Assembly (NCBI GenBank): GCA_023213395.1
Contig: CM041465.1
Span: 153,581,741 to 153,645,740 of the forward strand
DNA length: 64,000 bases
Source: Cycas panzhihuaensis
Lineage: Eukaryota > Cycadophyta
Reading direction: 5' to 3'
Positions 50,600-62,419 of the stretch are shown in pieces. Positions within the stretch are counted from its first letter, which is position 1, and each line of letters starts with the position of its first letter. The notes under the pieces are model-generated. The model saw nothing but the letters and a program-made list of their open reading frames with translations, was not told where the DNA came from and did no database searches. A program made the position numbers and the translations under genes.

Positions 50600-51251
50600 A
50601 GAGTAAAGGAAAAGTACTAAACTAACTAAAATAATAGAGATAAAATTGATCTATCCTTAAGGATAACACCTATAGAGAAATAAAACATCACCTAATAAGA
50701 AGGTTGTCAAAATCTAAGAGGTCCACTAAAGCATATATGCCCAAACTATTAAGAAAACTATCTGTTTGGCCTCTTGTAGATACCCTTCACAAAGAAGAAT
50801 GTCCTATCCTAATCCTAACTCTTAAATATATCTAAAACACTAGATTCAATCTTAAAATATGAGAAGGGACTAACTAGAGTAAGAGTCTTAAAGGAGTTAA
50901 TACCATAGGATCCATATCATCATAGGTAGGTTCATGGAAAATTATCAATACTAGTGACTCATCTCACATAAGTTTGAGATAGCCTAGTAGTACATACATT
51001 TAACTCCAACTAGCCTCGAGCTCTAATAGGTAAAATAAAAAGAGGTCACTGCTCTCAATAAGATGCATAGAGTTCACTCAGTCATCGAGGCCATACATAT
51101 AAATGCATAGTCAGGATAGATTCCCTCCATTAGGCCAATCAGAATATGAATCATAAGACTCTTCTCACATAAGGCCTAGAGATCACCTCTCTCATCTAAC
51201 AATTAAATCTAAGTACAAAGAAAGTGATCTGCCTTACTTGTAAAAGAATAA
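50600..51251. other. Right end of unit C, no recognisable feature
   Basis: About 650 bp not seen elsewhere in the window. The matching part of unit D would lie beyond the gypsy insertion. No coding frame of note. Confidence 0.45.
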
Positions 51252-51594
51252 GGGCTTTGAGATATTATGAATATTGATTTATTTTGTATACGTAAGAAAA
51301 TAATTTATATCTTCATGTTGTTTAGGAGATTAAAGTCAAATAATTATTGTTGAACTAATTTTAAGGTGTGATGTTGATGTACTCTAAAGTAAATAAATGA
51401 CAATTGATTATTTTGAATCAAATAAGGAAACTAATGACAAAAAATAATTAAATTTAAGAATCGAAATGTTTACTAGATGACTAAAGAGCCTAAAATCCAT
51501 TTTCCTTCATAGTGTTTGAACGTTACTAATATTGACAACATAACATAGATGATACACTACCAGGAGTAAGTGATTCCAGGTATTACATCTACGT

Positions 51595-52866
51595 TCATTT
51601 TAGTTTGAAGAAATGCTACTTCAAAGCTTCCTTAGTGGAAAGACGCTCCCTTAGGTCAAACTTCAATAAACCACAAAGCAAATCAATGAGGGCTTCTGAA
51701 CAGGGATCACTATTTTTATTGATAAGATTCCGTAGGCGAGGCATTCCCTAGACTGCTCAAACTCTGTCTCTAGATGTAGCCCCTTATGGCCAGTTGAGTT
51801 CCATACCATTTCTAATGTACTCCCTTACACAATCAGCAGCCCATTTTATCATATATTAAGGAATTGGTCCCAACACTCGTTGCATCATTGCAAGGTGTTC
51901 CAAATCATCATCGATATGAAAAAGGGAATTTCCACAGAATAATTATGCCAAAATGCACCCAACACTCTATAAATCGATAGGATAACTCCATCCAACACCC
52001 ATTACCACCTCAGGTGCTCAGTATCCTCTCGTCATAACTACCTTGACATGGTATTGGTTCTCGAATGTGGAAGTACCAAAATCTATGAGTTTCATTGCAC
52101 TTAACGAGGGAATGCACTTATAACGATTCTTACAATCCGAAGAATTCTTGTCAAGTAGATACACATATTCCGAGGAGACGAGAAGAATGTTCTCAGGAAT
52201 GCACTTATAACGATTCTTACAATCCGAAGAATTCTTGTCAAGTATATACACATATTCTGAGGAGACGAGAAGAATGTTCTCAGGTTTTAGATTAGTATAT
52301 GAGAGAGTGTGCTCATGAATGAATGCAACAACTTCCAATAATTGACGTGCAAATTCTCGAATCAGAACAACGGATAAGAGCCGCTGATTGCTTCTACGTA
52401 ATAAATTATATAAACTCGGTCCAAGCTTTTCACAAACAATGCACACAGGGGCACTATAACGAAACCAAGTCTTCAATTTCAGGCAATCCTGGGAACCATT
52501 GGTATCAGACTCTGCTATCGTGCGAAGAATGTCAATTTCAGTGATAGTTGCAACACCATATTGCCATTCACTACGTATAACCTTGATGGCTACATGCTCT
52601 TGCTTTTCACCATCCCAACAATCTAAAACTCTACCAAAAGTTCCTTCGCCCAGTTTGCTTATAATCTTGTACAGAGATGTTATGTTTCCTCCAACCTCAA
52701 ACACGTAGTGCCCATCTTTGTTATTTGGTTGCCATGGATAGGACATAATAGCATGTACATGGTTAGATCTCTTCTCATCACGCTCATTTTTCTTCCTGTT
52801 ATTAGATCATGACTCTTTAATACGACAACATGTGTAAGGTTGTTTATAATAAATTGCACTCTCCGT
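51595..52866 (-). pseudogene. LAMMER/AFC-type protein kinase, intronless copy D
   Basis: The frame is open for 242 codons at 52746-52018: KLGEGTFGRVLDCWD, VAIKVIR, EKLGPSLYNLL, NLKPENILLVSSEYV and LIDFGTSTFEN. The start codon equivalent to C's ATG is ACG. HTDLKP is YTNLKP here, so the catalytic Asp is lost. After TRGY the Arg codon has become TGA. Beyond that, GVGWSYPIDL, then EHLAMMQRVLGP (nearly the canonical LAMMER box) and NLINKNSDPCSEALIDLL are readable to the stop at 51595. An 87-bp in-frame tandem duplication lies at 52109-52282. Corrected for this, the ancestral frame was about 395 codons with no introns, close to full length for AFC kinases. Confidence 0.9.
52109..52282. repeat. 87-bp tandem duplication inside kinase copy D
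   Basis: Two units, 52109-52195 and 52196-52282, differ at only a few bases. On the minus strand they repeat the 29 residues from ENILLVSSEYVY to KCIP, in frame. Copy C has no second unit. Confidence 0.95.
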
Positions 52867-53059
52867 ACCAAAACCTCTGCCAAGAGATCAACCAAGTAAT
52901 TGTTTCAGTATTTGTATCGAATTATTTTTTATCCTAGATACTTTGCAGAAATTATTGAACTGCACAATAAGAATACCCAGAAGTTAAACTACCTCCACAC
53001 ATAAGGGAACTGTGATGTCTTACCATTATAGCTTATTATTATATATGGATCTACGTATA

Positions 53060-53805
53060 CGTAGGGCCGAATTATAGTTGAGGTGGCCCACAACATATAG
53101 AGACACCATATGCATGTCCTTATTCAGTATGTCTCTCTGCTCAGAACTCCTCCCCATCCTCCTCACTTAGGGAAGGATAACATGGAGTAATTTTATTAGA
53201 TGGCTATGCCCTTGCTAATACTTCTCGTCACCCCAAAAACTAGAACACTTCACAAAGAACTGCATTAAGGACATTAATAAGGAAACCGACATAGCGCATG
53301 TGAAACTGAGTCAACTCATTATTTTCTAAAGATGCTTCATACCATTAATGCTCTCATTTACTTAAAATAACGGTTCATACTCCACCTTGATCTAGAACCT
53401 TATCTTAAATCCTACCACCATGTCTTCATTTTGCAATTGTTAAAGGTGCTCATTTATAAAGGACATGGGATGTTGCCAGTAGAATGTATCTATGATGATG
53501 GAAATGTAAGATAGAAACCAGAGGCAATAACATGGTATCAAATGATAGCTTGCATACTCAAAATTAAGGCTCTTTTAAACATTATTAATGAAAATTAGAA
53601 AAAACTTGAGAAGTGTATTAATGAGAAGAACTGAAGCACAAATAAACCATAATAAATAAGAATAATAGAAAATAGAAAGAACTCAATCTATGGTTATTTG
53701 GAAATGTCATTTATAGATACAACGTCTGAGATGGATTATGCTAGAAGGATTACTACGGGGTTTATCAGAGATGATGGAAACATGATATGAACCATTATGA
53801 ACAAA
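53060..53805. other. Spacer between kinase copy D and integrase fragment
   Basis: Conserved counterpart of 43270-43985; no coding feature. Confidence 0.5.
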
Positions 53806-53813
53806 CTCAATTA

Positions 53814-54155
53814 CTACAAAAGTACCATGCCAACAAGAATGAAATTTATCGATGCAAATTCATCATTAACTTTGACAAAAAGAAAAATGAATTGAATAGG
53901 GTAAAAGAAAGAAAGAAAAATAATTTGATCATACTTTAAATTAGGTTGCATTTTGATATCTTCTAGATTGTTTAAGTCACACAGGCAATCTTCACCAACC
54001 TTTCCTAGTTTAATGAGCCATGTCTCAAATGCTATGCAATTCAAAACTTAGTTTCAGATATCTAAATAAAGGGAATGAATTTTACTTTTAATGGGAATTA
54101 TAGATTCTTGACCATGAACTAGAGAAGATGTAATAAATCCATTAGTTATCATGAC
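53814..54155 (-). pseudogene. Probable gypsy integrase fragment (unit D)
   Basis: Counterpart of 43993-44334. The VYGQE-type stretch reads VHGQESIIPI here, and a stop after KLSFEL cuts the frame; the Met-initiated remainder is 54044-53814. Assignment is by pattern only. Confidence 0.38.
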
Positions 54156-54159
54156 AATG

Positions 54160-55408
54160 GATCAATTAAGATATAAGGATGAATAAATTTAACAATGTTA
54201 ATCATTTTTGTATTCATGGATGATAGTTTTCAAAAGCGATAATGAAGAGAAGGGTGATACCAGACAATGTGAAAGGTAAGGAAGATACGTATGGTATATT
54301 TGGCATTGGAGCTATAAACGTTGAATATATTGTCATATAAATATGAGATAAGAATAATTGGTGGGGAAATAAGGTGGGGATGAGAAGTATGTGGGCGGTG
54401 TAAGTGAACACAATGAATGTGGGCACTTTAGAAATAGAGTCATGGAGTATTAATTAAATGAGTATTAAGGGTATTTTCATAAATATGATGATCTCAATAT
54501 GCAAGTAGTGATTGTCTAGATGATAGTAAAAGAAATAATGTTAGGAGGTTAACCATAATCAAAGGATATAAGAGAGTTAAATTCAAGAATGGTACTAACT
54601 TGTACATAACAAAGGTTATTAAAATTGATATCTATAAAGACTAAACAAAATGACAACTATTAGGTAATACAAGGTAATATGGTAGTCAGTAGCTAGGTGT
54701 CTATAATGTTACTAGTAAGCATAACATTATGGGAAGTAAAAGTCATAAGCATGATGAAATGGTGTTATTTTAAGGCATTTACTTAGATACATACAATTAT
54801 CTCATAATTCTATGGGGTTGGTAGGGAGTTAATGAATGATTACATTATAAGATCTCCATAAATATGACTTAAACAATTTGTGTAAACTTTGCCCTATTTA
54901 TATATACGCATAAGCAAGGAAGTTAATAGAGATTACCTAAGAGTTATCAAAGTATAGAAACCTTTGCATGGATCAAGGTTTAGAAATTGTTAAGGAACTC
55001 CTTGCAAAGGATGTCTCCAGTGCTAAATACTTTAGAATCTAAGAAATCATGTGCTTTGATCAATATATTAAGTAAAATAACATAACTATGCAATAAAACA
55101 TGTGAAATAAATAAGCATAACTCAAACGAGCGAAGTACGAGTGAACTTGTTACCACGTAGAGCTCTATTTGAGAAGAGATTCTACATTAATCATAATCCA
55201 ATGTATAATACAATGGTATGGGTCTTAACTTATAGGCAACTTGCCAATATTTGAAAGATACAATAGGTTGACTAAGCAACAAATGAGGTAGACCTGGCTA
55301 GTTTATATAATAACATTAAATTATAACAAAGGGTCACCTTAATATTATCAATTTTGCATCAATTATATAAAATATAATAAATGATGGGTGCTATTGCATG
55401 GTTTTAAC
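54160..55408. other. Stretch with the 3' LTR of the unit D copia (outer edge undefined)
   Basis: Inner LTR edge at 55409 (TTTTAACA). Otherwise it is the counterpart of 44335-45590. Confidence 0.5.
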
Positions 55409-55409
55409 A

Positions 55410-58400
55410 CCATCCCTTAATAGGAGACTCATTTCTTCTGATACTGGGGTCATGTCTAAACTATTTAAACTTCGATTTACTAAGAGCTTTGGTGAAGATG
55501 TCCACAACCTGGTCCTCATTTAGATGATAAACAAAAGCAACTTCTTCGTTCTAGACATGTTCATGGATGAAGTGATGATGGACCTCAATGTGTTTTGTTC
55601 TATCATGAAATACAAGATTCCATCTCTAATACACTTTGATTGTAGTAATAGAGGATGATGGGTGCATGTCGTTGAAGTCCAACTTCAGCAAGAATGCTTC
55701 TAATACAAATCAACTTAGTTGTATGATGGACAACTAATTTATATTCTATTTTTATAGAGGAAATAGAAACACTTGCCTGCTTATTACAACTAAATTTACA
55801 TCAAAATAATAACCTGAAGTTGAGTTCTGAGTGTCTTTTCAACCTGCCCATTCAACATCTCTATGTCCCTTTAGTATAGGGGAACTAGATTGGTTGTACT
55901 TAAGGCCAAACTGATGTGTGCCACTGATATATTTGAGAATCCTAATAGAGACTTTTTAATGAGATACTTTTGGTTATGACATGTACGTAGAATAGATTCT
56001 TACTACATATAAAATATCCATCTGTATGTGGCTAAAACAAAGGAGGCTTCTAACGAATGGTCAGTGTAAAGTGGGATCGAAAGACTTTCCTTGTTTATCT
56101 AGGTTTGGCTTCGTTCCTTTCTCCATGGCAATTGGTGCTATTTTATATATTATTATCCTGAATATTCCTAAAAGCTCATTGGCATACTTCGTTTGAGTCT
56201 GAAATATGTCTCTTAGTTCTTATTAAACATAATGTTCAAGGAAGTAGTGGAGTAACCTAGGATCTGTCATCTCAAACTTAATTTTCAATTCTAATTGAAT
56301 CCAAGCAAGGCCATTCGTTTCGTTGTCAATGATTGCAAGATCATCTACATAGGGAACAATGATTACAGTCAAATCATCTCTAACTTGAATGTAGATATCT
56401 AGGTCATAGGGTGAACATTTGAGTCCATTCTAGTTAAGGACGGCATCAATCTTTATACACCAGGTACATTGTACTTGTTTTAGTCTATAGATGAATTTTT
56501 CGAGTCTACATACCGAGTGTTCTTATCTTGGAATAGTATAGATGGGGTGTTGTTTCAAGAAAACCTCTTCTTTAAGGTCTCCATTGAGGAAAGCACCCTT
56601 CACATCTATTTGCTAAATATGCTAATTAAATTGGATTACTAAGGACATAACCAAATTAAAAGTGATCACGTTGGCTACCGGTGGAAAGGCCTCGTCATAG
56701 TCAATCCCCTCTTGTTATTTAAAATGTCCTTCTATAAGGTGAGATTTATGAGTATCATATTTTATAAGGCCTTAGCAGTTATGCAAGGAGGAACATTAAT
56801 TAACAATTGTTATACCCATTAGGAGGTAGTTGAATGCTAGTGGCTTCCACATGAAGGTTATCAACTAAGATTGGAGGTAAAGTTATACTTTCTTGAGTTG
56901 TTGATGTAGATGCTACTGGAATCGATGAAGGAGCTGGAGTGTAGGAGGAGGCTAGTATTGGTGGCTCCATAATTTGTCCAAGAGTCACTTAAGATGCACG
57001 AACTTATTCTATTGCTATAATATAAGGTTGAGGTGGAGGTAGGTCCTATGAATCTTCTATAAATATTATATCATGTGTTGCATAAACTTTGTTCCCAACC
57101 ATGTCAAACACTTTATAGGCTTTACAACCAAGTACATAGCTAAGGAATATGCATTTCAGACTCTTGTCATGAAGCTTCTTTTTGTTATCCTTTGAACTAT
57201 ATTGATATGCCATGCATCTAAAGATCTTCACGAGTGTTACCAATGGTTTCTGACCTGACCAAGCTTCTTCAAGAATAATATTCCTAACTGAAATTCTAGG
57301 ACTTATGTTGGTTAGATAAGTAATTATGGTTATGGCATCAACCCAAGATCTAGTGGTAAGATTTGCAACATTAAGCATGGTTTTTCCTTTATTTATCAAT
57401 GTCTAATTCATTCTTTTGACTACACCATTTTGTTGAGGTATGTGTGGAGATGAGAACTAATGTTGGATGGCATGTTCCTTGCCCAAAATGTTGAACTGAT
57501 TAGAAATGTACTCACCACCATTATCAGAGTTAAGGATCTTGATTATCTTTCTACTTTTCTTTTCTATGGTAGCTTTGAACTCTTTGAATTTATTCAGGGT
57601 TTTATACTTATTTCTCAGGAAACGGGCCCACATTTTCCTTGAGAAATCAGCTATGAATGTGATGAAATTCTAGTTTTTATTGAGTGGTTAGATAGGTACC
57701 AACCTGAAAATGTCTAGGTGGACAATCTCTAATGGCACTCAGGATCTCCATTCATTCTTATAAGGAAATCTTTCTCTGTAGTGTTTTTCTATTAAACAAG
57801 CCTCACATATATTGTTGTACCTCTTAATTTTGTGCAAACCATGTATCGTTTGGAGGTTAAACATGAGGTCCAAGCTTTGTATATTTAAATGACTTATGCA
57901 TTGATGCCATAGGTGTTCTTTGGAGCTATTTGAGATGATAACTTCCTTTCAATATGAGAATTCACCTAGTTCTTATATGCAAGGGCACTCTTCATTAATC
58001 ACTTCATTTATGTTATCAATTGGAGTTGTGTTAGGCATTGAACATGATTCATTTTATGGAGCAGCGGTAAGGAGGATACCACCCAACCTATATAAGCCAC
58101 CATCTTCATGTCTTATGGCCACAAGTTTGCATGTTGCATGATCTGTGATTCTACTAATGCCCTAGCCAAAGAGGACATCTAAATTATGTTTGTTTATTTC
58201 ATTGATACATAGCAAGTTCATCTCCATTTCAGTGCAAGGAACATATTATTGATGTGGTGCCTTATATTAGAGTCCTTCAAGGCTATTGGAGCCCTACCAA
58301 TTTTGGTCATTATCATAACTCAAATTATCCCCAAATGTGATAGTTTGTGTATCAATTGGGAGGGTCTCTTCTAACATTTTTTCTAATCCAATCATATATC

Positions 58401-59480
58401 TCGTTGCACCTTAGTTAAGGAGCCATGGATCCTCATCAAGTTGTGAAGAAAGAGCTGCAAAGAATAGGTTATGGAAGGAGGAATCCTAATTGTCTACCAC
58501 ATTGCTTCCTTATTATTGATTATTATGCTAGTTCCTTTAATTTTTTATAGTGAATTGCTGCTTATTTTGAGGTCTTTCTCCTTGAGTAGGTCTTAGATTC
58601 CAATTATGTTGGTAGAATTGGCCTTGTGGTTGGAATGATGACCCTTCTTTCTATTGAATAAGGCCTCTTTATTGGAAATATGGGCATCCTTGTTACAAAA
58701 TAAGACCTTGCTATTATGGAAAAGGGGCTTCTTATAGAAGGCATGATCCTCCTTACTAATATCCTTGTCTCTATTGAGAGTAACTAGGACCTCCTTGTTG
58801 ATATGAGGGTGTTCCTTATTAGTAGATTAGGCCTAATTGTTGATAATAAGAGGTAGTTTATTAGAAGCAAGACCCATATGATTGGCTCCCTTGATTTCAC
58901 AAAAGTTATGAATCAACTTGTCATCTCTTGCATTTAATAACTAAGTGTCTTTTTTTATCATAGTAGAGGCAACTAACATTTGGTCTAACCTATTAATTCT
59001 TTTAAAGTTGTGCATATGGCTAATATTGAGACAACTGATGCCAATGACTTAGACGGGAAGAGGATGTGTCAATTGGTTATTACTTTTGTTAGGTTGGTTG
59101 TTGATATGGCTCTTGAGATATGGTTAGAGAATCCAAGTGTTGAGTTAGTTCTTGGTGTTGACTAAGCTATTGAGCTGATCTATTGATAGTCTTACGCTAT
59201 TGTGAGTTATTTGTTGTAAAGGTAGGAGTGGGGTTAGATATAGACGTCGCCCCAAGTCAATTGAGTATATTCTCCTCTTATAATAAGAGTTCCTCAAAAG
59301 TCATGAAATCTACTTTGGAATACTTATCATGTAATTTGGAGACAAAGGAGTTATATTCTATGGGTAAGATGTTCATGATGTTAGAGATTAAATCATGGTT
59401 TGAAAGTGGTTCATTAAGGATTATAAGTTAGTTCCTAATTATTTTGACTTCAATCAAGTGGTGTGTAATGTTGCCAAAAG
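55410..59480 (-). mobile_element. 5'-truncated copia polyprotein remnant (unit D)
   Basis: Counterpart of 45592-49690. PPT AAGGGATGG at 55418-55410. The integrase C-terminus and linker are open at 57399-57046 (INKGKTMLNVANL, KIFRCMAYQYSSKDNKKKL, LKCIFLSYVLGCKAYKVFD). The RT lead reads GIDYDEAFPPVANVI. The RT catalytic box YVDD is intact at 56351-56340 (IVPYVDDLAII). The protease DSG has become Asn-stop-Gly near 58410. Gag remnants lie at about 59450-59240. No 5' LTR. Confidence 0.87.
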
Positions 59481-59489
59481 AAGTATACC

Positions 59490-60120
59490 TTTATCAAAAC
59501 TTTATGAATGTAAAGAAGATAAGTCATGAAAATAAGATTAATTTTAGATTTGCCTATTCATTATAGGGTGTACCCTATGCTTAGCACAAATAATTATACC
59601 CAACTAAGACATGGGAGAATATTATGAAGTAATTTAAGGAGAGATTATAAAAGTTTTGAAGTAATGAGGTAATGGAGTTATCTCTCAAGGAAATGAGATA
59701 AAGGCTAGTAGAATTACTATTAATACATATATAAAAAATAAATATTAAAGTTGTAAGTATGATGAATAGAGAAAAAATCATGGATTATAATATGAAAAAC
59801 TATTTTATGAATGGGCTAAATTCTAAAGTAAGTGCCACAATGGTGACTCATCCCTTGAAATGCTTCCATTGCGCACATGAGTTGGTATTAGACTCTGAGA
59901 AAGATATGGATATTTAAAAGGGTAGCCATAAACCTTGTTATTGAGATCATGAGATAAAATGTAATAATTAAGAAGCCAAAAAATAAATAAACATTGATAT
60001 TAAGTAACAAAAATAAAGGAGACCTCAAAAGTAGAAGCCTTTAAAAAGGAAGTCACAAGGTTAAAGTTATAAAGAAAGAAACCTCAAGTTACTAAGGAGA
60101 AGAATAATAAAAATATATAG
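59490..60120. other. Spacer, counterpart of 49700-50320
   Basis: Closely matches unit C; no reliable gene. Confidence 0.4.
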
Positions 60121-60124
60121 GGGT

Positions 60125-60340
60125 AACGAACCTTAATTGAATAAGTGGTGTCACATTTGTGATAATAATTCATATTCTAGTAAAGAATGTGACCGAATTG
60201 AGAGGAATAATATGGTGAAAAAGTAAAATACATGGTGTTATATTTGTGATATGGATAACCATAATATGAATAAACACTATTTTCATAGATGTAAACAAAC
60301 CAATACGATAGAGATTATGGAAGAAGGAACAACTTAACCA
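60125..60340 (+). pseudogene. Gag-like double zinc-knuckle fragment (unit D)
   Basis: Counterpart of 50330-50560, with WCHICDNNSYSSKECD and WCYICDMDNHNMNKHYFHRC. The same His-to-Tyr change in knuckle one is present in both units, so it predates the duplication. Confidence 0.5.
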
Positions 60341-60411
60341 TGATGCAATATACTAATGACATAGGAAGGCATGTGAAAAAATAATAATACATGAAGAGAG
60401 TAAAGGAAAAG

Positions 60412-60648
60412 TGTTATGAACTTCTTTACGAAGGAGTAATTAATTATCTTTGCGAGCGGGTGCTATTGAAGAAACATATCTTTCTGTGAAATGCACATAA
60501 ATACAATCCCAAATATACTATGGACATCACTCATTCTTTTCAATAAATTTTGGTCAATTGTTTATTCAGTTATTTTTTAAGCCTTCGTGTTATCACACAG
60601 CCTTGTGAATCTAAGAATTATCTTCAATTATGAACAAGTTTCATAACA
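60412..60648 (+). repeat. 5' LTR of the gypsy element
   Basis: Starts TGTTATGAACTTC and ends GTTTCATAACA. The 3' partner is not in the window; the right edge is set by the PBS. Confidence 0.85.
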
Positions 60649-60650
60649 AT

Positions 60651-60662
60651 TGGTATAAGAGC
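60651..60662 (+). promoter_or_regulatory. Primer binding site of the gypsy element
   Basis: TGGTATAAGAGC, two bases after the LTR; one mismatch to TGGTATCAGAGC. Confidence 0.88.
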
Positions 60663-60889
60663 TGCATTCCTACTCTGTGGGAGATCCTATCCAATTAGTG
60701 AACGAGTGAAATAGTAGCCATTGGGACAAAAGAGAGGGTTGTCCAACCATTATCCATATAAGTCCACTTACAGTTTGCCATCTTCTCATTGGAGTGCTCC
60801 GATGAGTTGATTCGCCATTCAAATCTATATTAAATTTCTATTTATTTTATCTCTGATTGGTCTCGTCACTGGTTATAGCAGCTAAAAAT

Positions 60890-61130
60890 CTCATTTTCAT
60901 CTCATTTCTCATTCTCGTTGTTATTTTCTAGTCTGTGTTTACTCATTCTTGTTGTTGTTTTCCCGTCTCATTTCTCATTCTCGTTGTTGTTTTCTTGTCT
61001 GCGTCTCATTTCTCGTTGTTGTTTTCCTATCTCATTTCTCATTCTCATTGTTGTTTTCTTATCTACGTCTCATTTCTCATTATTATTTTCTAGTCTGTGT
61101 CTCATTTCTCATTGCTAGTTTGCTTGCATC
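60890..61130. repeat. Imperfect CT/GT-rich tandem repeat in the gypsy leader
   Basis: Repeats of the type TCTCATTTCTCATTCTCGTT followed by GTTGTTTTC and a variable tail, about six times. The overlapping open frames at 60918-61389 owe their length to this repeat. Confidence 0.85.
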
Positions 61131-61216
61131 TGGCTTTTGTCTCATTTTTTGTCCTTCGCATCTAATAACCATCTCGTTCCGTCCATCTATGTTCGGTGTT
61201 AACAATTGGTATCTTC

Positions 61217-61384
61217 GATTCTACTCTTTTCGTCCATCTTCCCACGTTCCAGGTGACGTCTACGTTGACGTCTACGGTCTATGCTCTTCTAGAAGTTCAA
61301 GATTCTGCTCTTTCCGTCCATCTTCCCACGTTCTAGGTGACTTCTACGTTGACGTCTACGTCTGCATAGTTCTAGAAGTTTTCG
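61217..61384. repeat. Two-copy 84-bp tandem repeat in the gypsy leader
   Basis: Units at 61217-61300 and 61301-61384 share CGTCCATCTTCCCACGTTC and TTCTACGTTGACGTCTACG-type segments, with several differences. Confidence 0.9.
61254..61270 (+). promoter_or_regulatory. as-1-like tandem TGACG motif
   Basis: TGACG, seven bases, TGACG (61254-61258 and 61266-61270). This is the spacing of the plant as-1 element bound by TGA-class bZIP factors. The second 84-bp unit has TGACT in place of the first TGACG (61338-61354). Confidence 0.5.
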
Positions 61385-61389
61385 GATAG

Positions 61390-62300
61390 CCGATTCACAT
61401 TACATTATCAATTTTATAAACTAAAACACAAGTTCGTCATCTCTACATTACATTATCAATTTTATAATAGTTAATTTATATATTTTTTTATTCTTATACT
61501 TTATCTTGTAATTGCATAGTTATAAGATATATCTTAATATATCTATTCTACTTTACATTATAATTAATCTTTCATAAACAAACACACACACACATATATA
61601 TATATATCCACTTTTCAATCAATAACTTTATCCATTAAATTATTTATAGATTATTTATATTATATACAATTGCCTTGATTAGTATCATCATCCAATTTAT
61701 ATCATTGAGCCTAGTGAGTCTTTAATATTGTAATTTACATTATATATACTTATTAAGAAGTTATTCAAATAAGTTAAATCTTTCATTTCTAATCACTACT
61801 ATTATCTTATTACATTATTTTATATTATAATCACTTTGTATTGCATTATTTCATATTATTTATATACTTGTTCCTTATTAAATATAATATAATTATATTA
61901 TAATTACTCTTAACTATACCATTAATAATATTATATGTTTAATATTATACAATTAATATACCACATTATAAGACTAATATATATACATATATTAATATAA
62001 GTTATTATTTTGATATTTCATTTTACATATCAAGAAATTATAGTTATCTAGTCACAATTATTTATTTAAAAATTAGGTATATCATAAATAACATATATAT
62101 ATCAAAAGTATATATATTTACAAAAAGATCTTGTTATCTCATCATACTAATTTTACCTCTAAGTGGAATTATACAACCTTTAAATTACGTGAATCAGTTT
62201 ACGTTATCCTTCATTCTTTGTCATCTACAGGTTTTACATTAACAATCTTCAGCTTCATTTTCAATGGTGGTGATATATCGATTAAATATTAGGCAAAAGG
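61390..62300. other. Very AT-rich non-coding block in place of gag
   Basis: About 900 bp of AT-rich sequence with CA and TA runs (61581-61607) and repeated ACATTATCAATTTTATAA (61408 and 61450). No gag could be read where a gypsy gag is expected. Confidence 0.6.
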
Positions 62301-62419
62301 AGAAAATATAAAACCATAAGTATCAAGTGAGTTAGGAATATTATTTTAAAGTCAACCAAACATGATAGAAAGGTAGTGGAATCGTACTTACCTAATTATT
62401 AAAATAATGAACACTAAAG

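Larger units (their letters stand above)
41715..51251. repeat. Tandem duplication unit C (about 9.5 kb)
   Basis: Begins GGCCTTTGAGATATTATGAA and recurs in the same orientation from 51252 as unit D. Order in each unit: kinase retrocopy, integrase fragment, copia 3' LTR edge and polyprotein, zinc-knuckle fragment. Identity is high in places; in one 60-base block near 44701 versus 54525 I count one difference. Confidence 0.92.
51252..60411. repeat. Tandem duplication unit D
   Basis: Direct repeat of 41715 to about 50620, cut by the gypsy LTR at 60412. It begins GGGCTTTGAGATATTATGAA. It keeps kinase segments lost from C and carries its own lesions. Confidence 0.92.

Noticed and set aside
51595-52746. 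Kinase copy D as a functional gene
   Set aside because: Start codon changed, catalytic Asp changed, stop after TRGY, further stops downstream.
60918-61389. Overlapping frames of 66 and 146 codons rich in Phe, Leu and Ser
   Set aside because: They lie on CT/GT tandem repeats in the gypsy leader. Their length comes from the repeat composition and they match no family.
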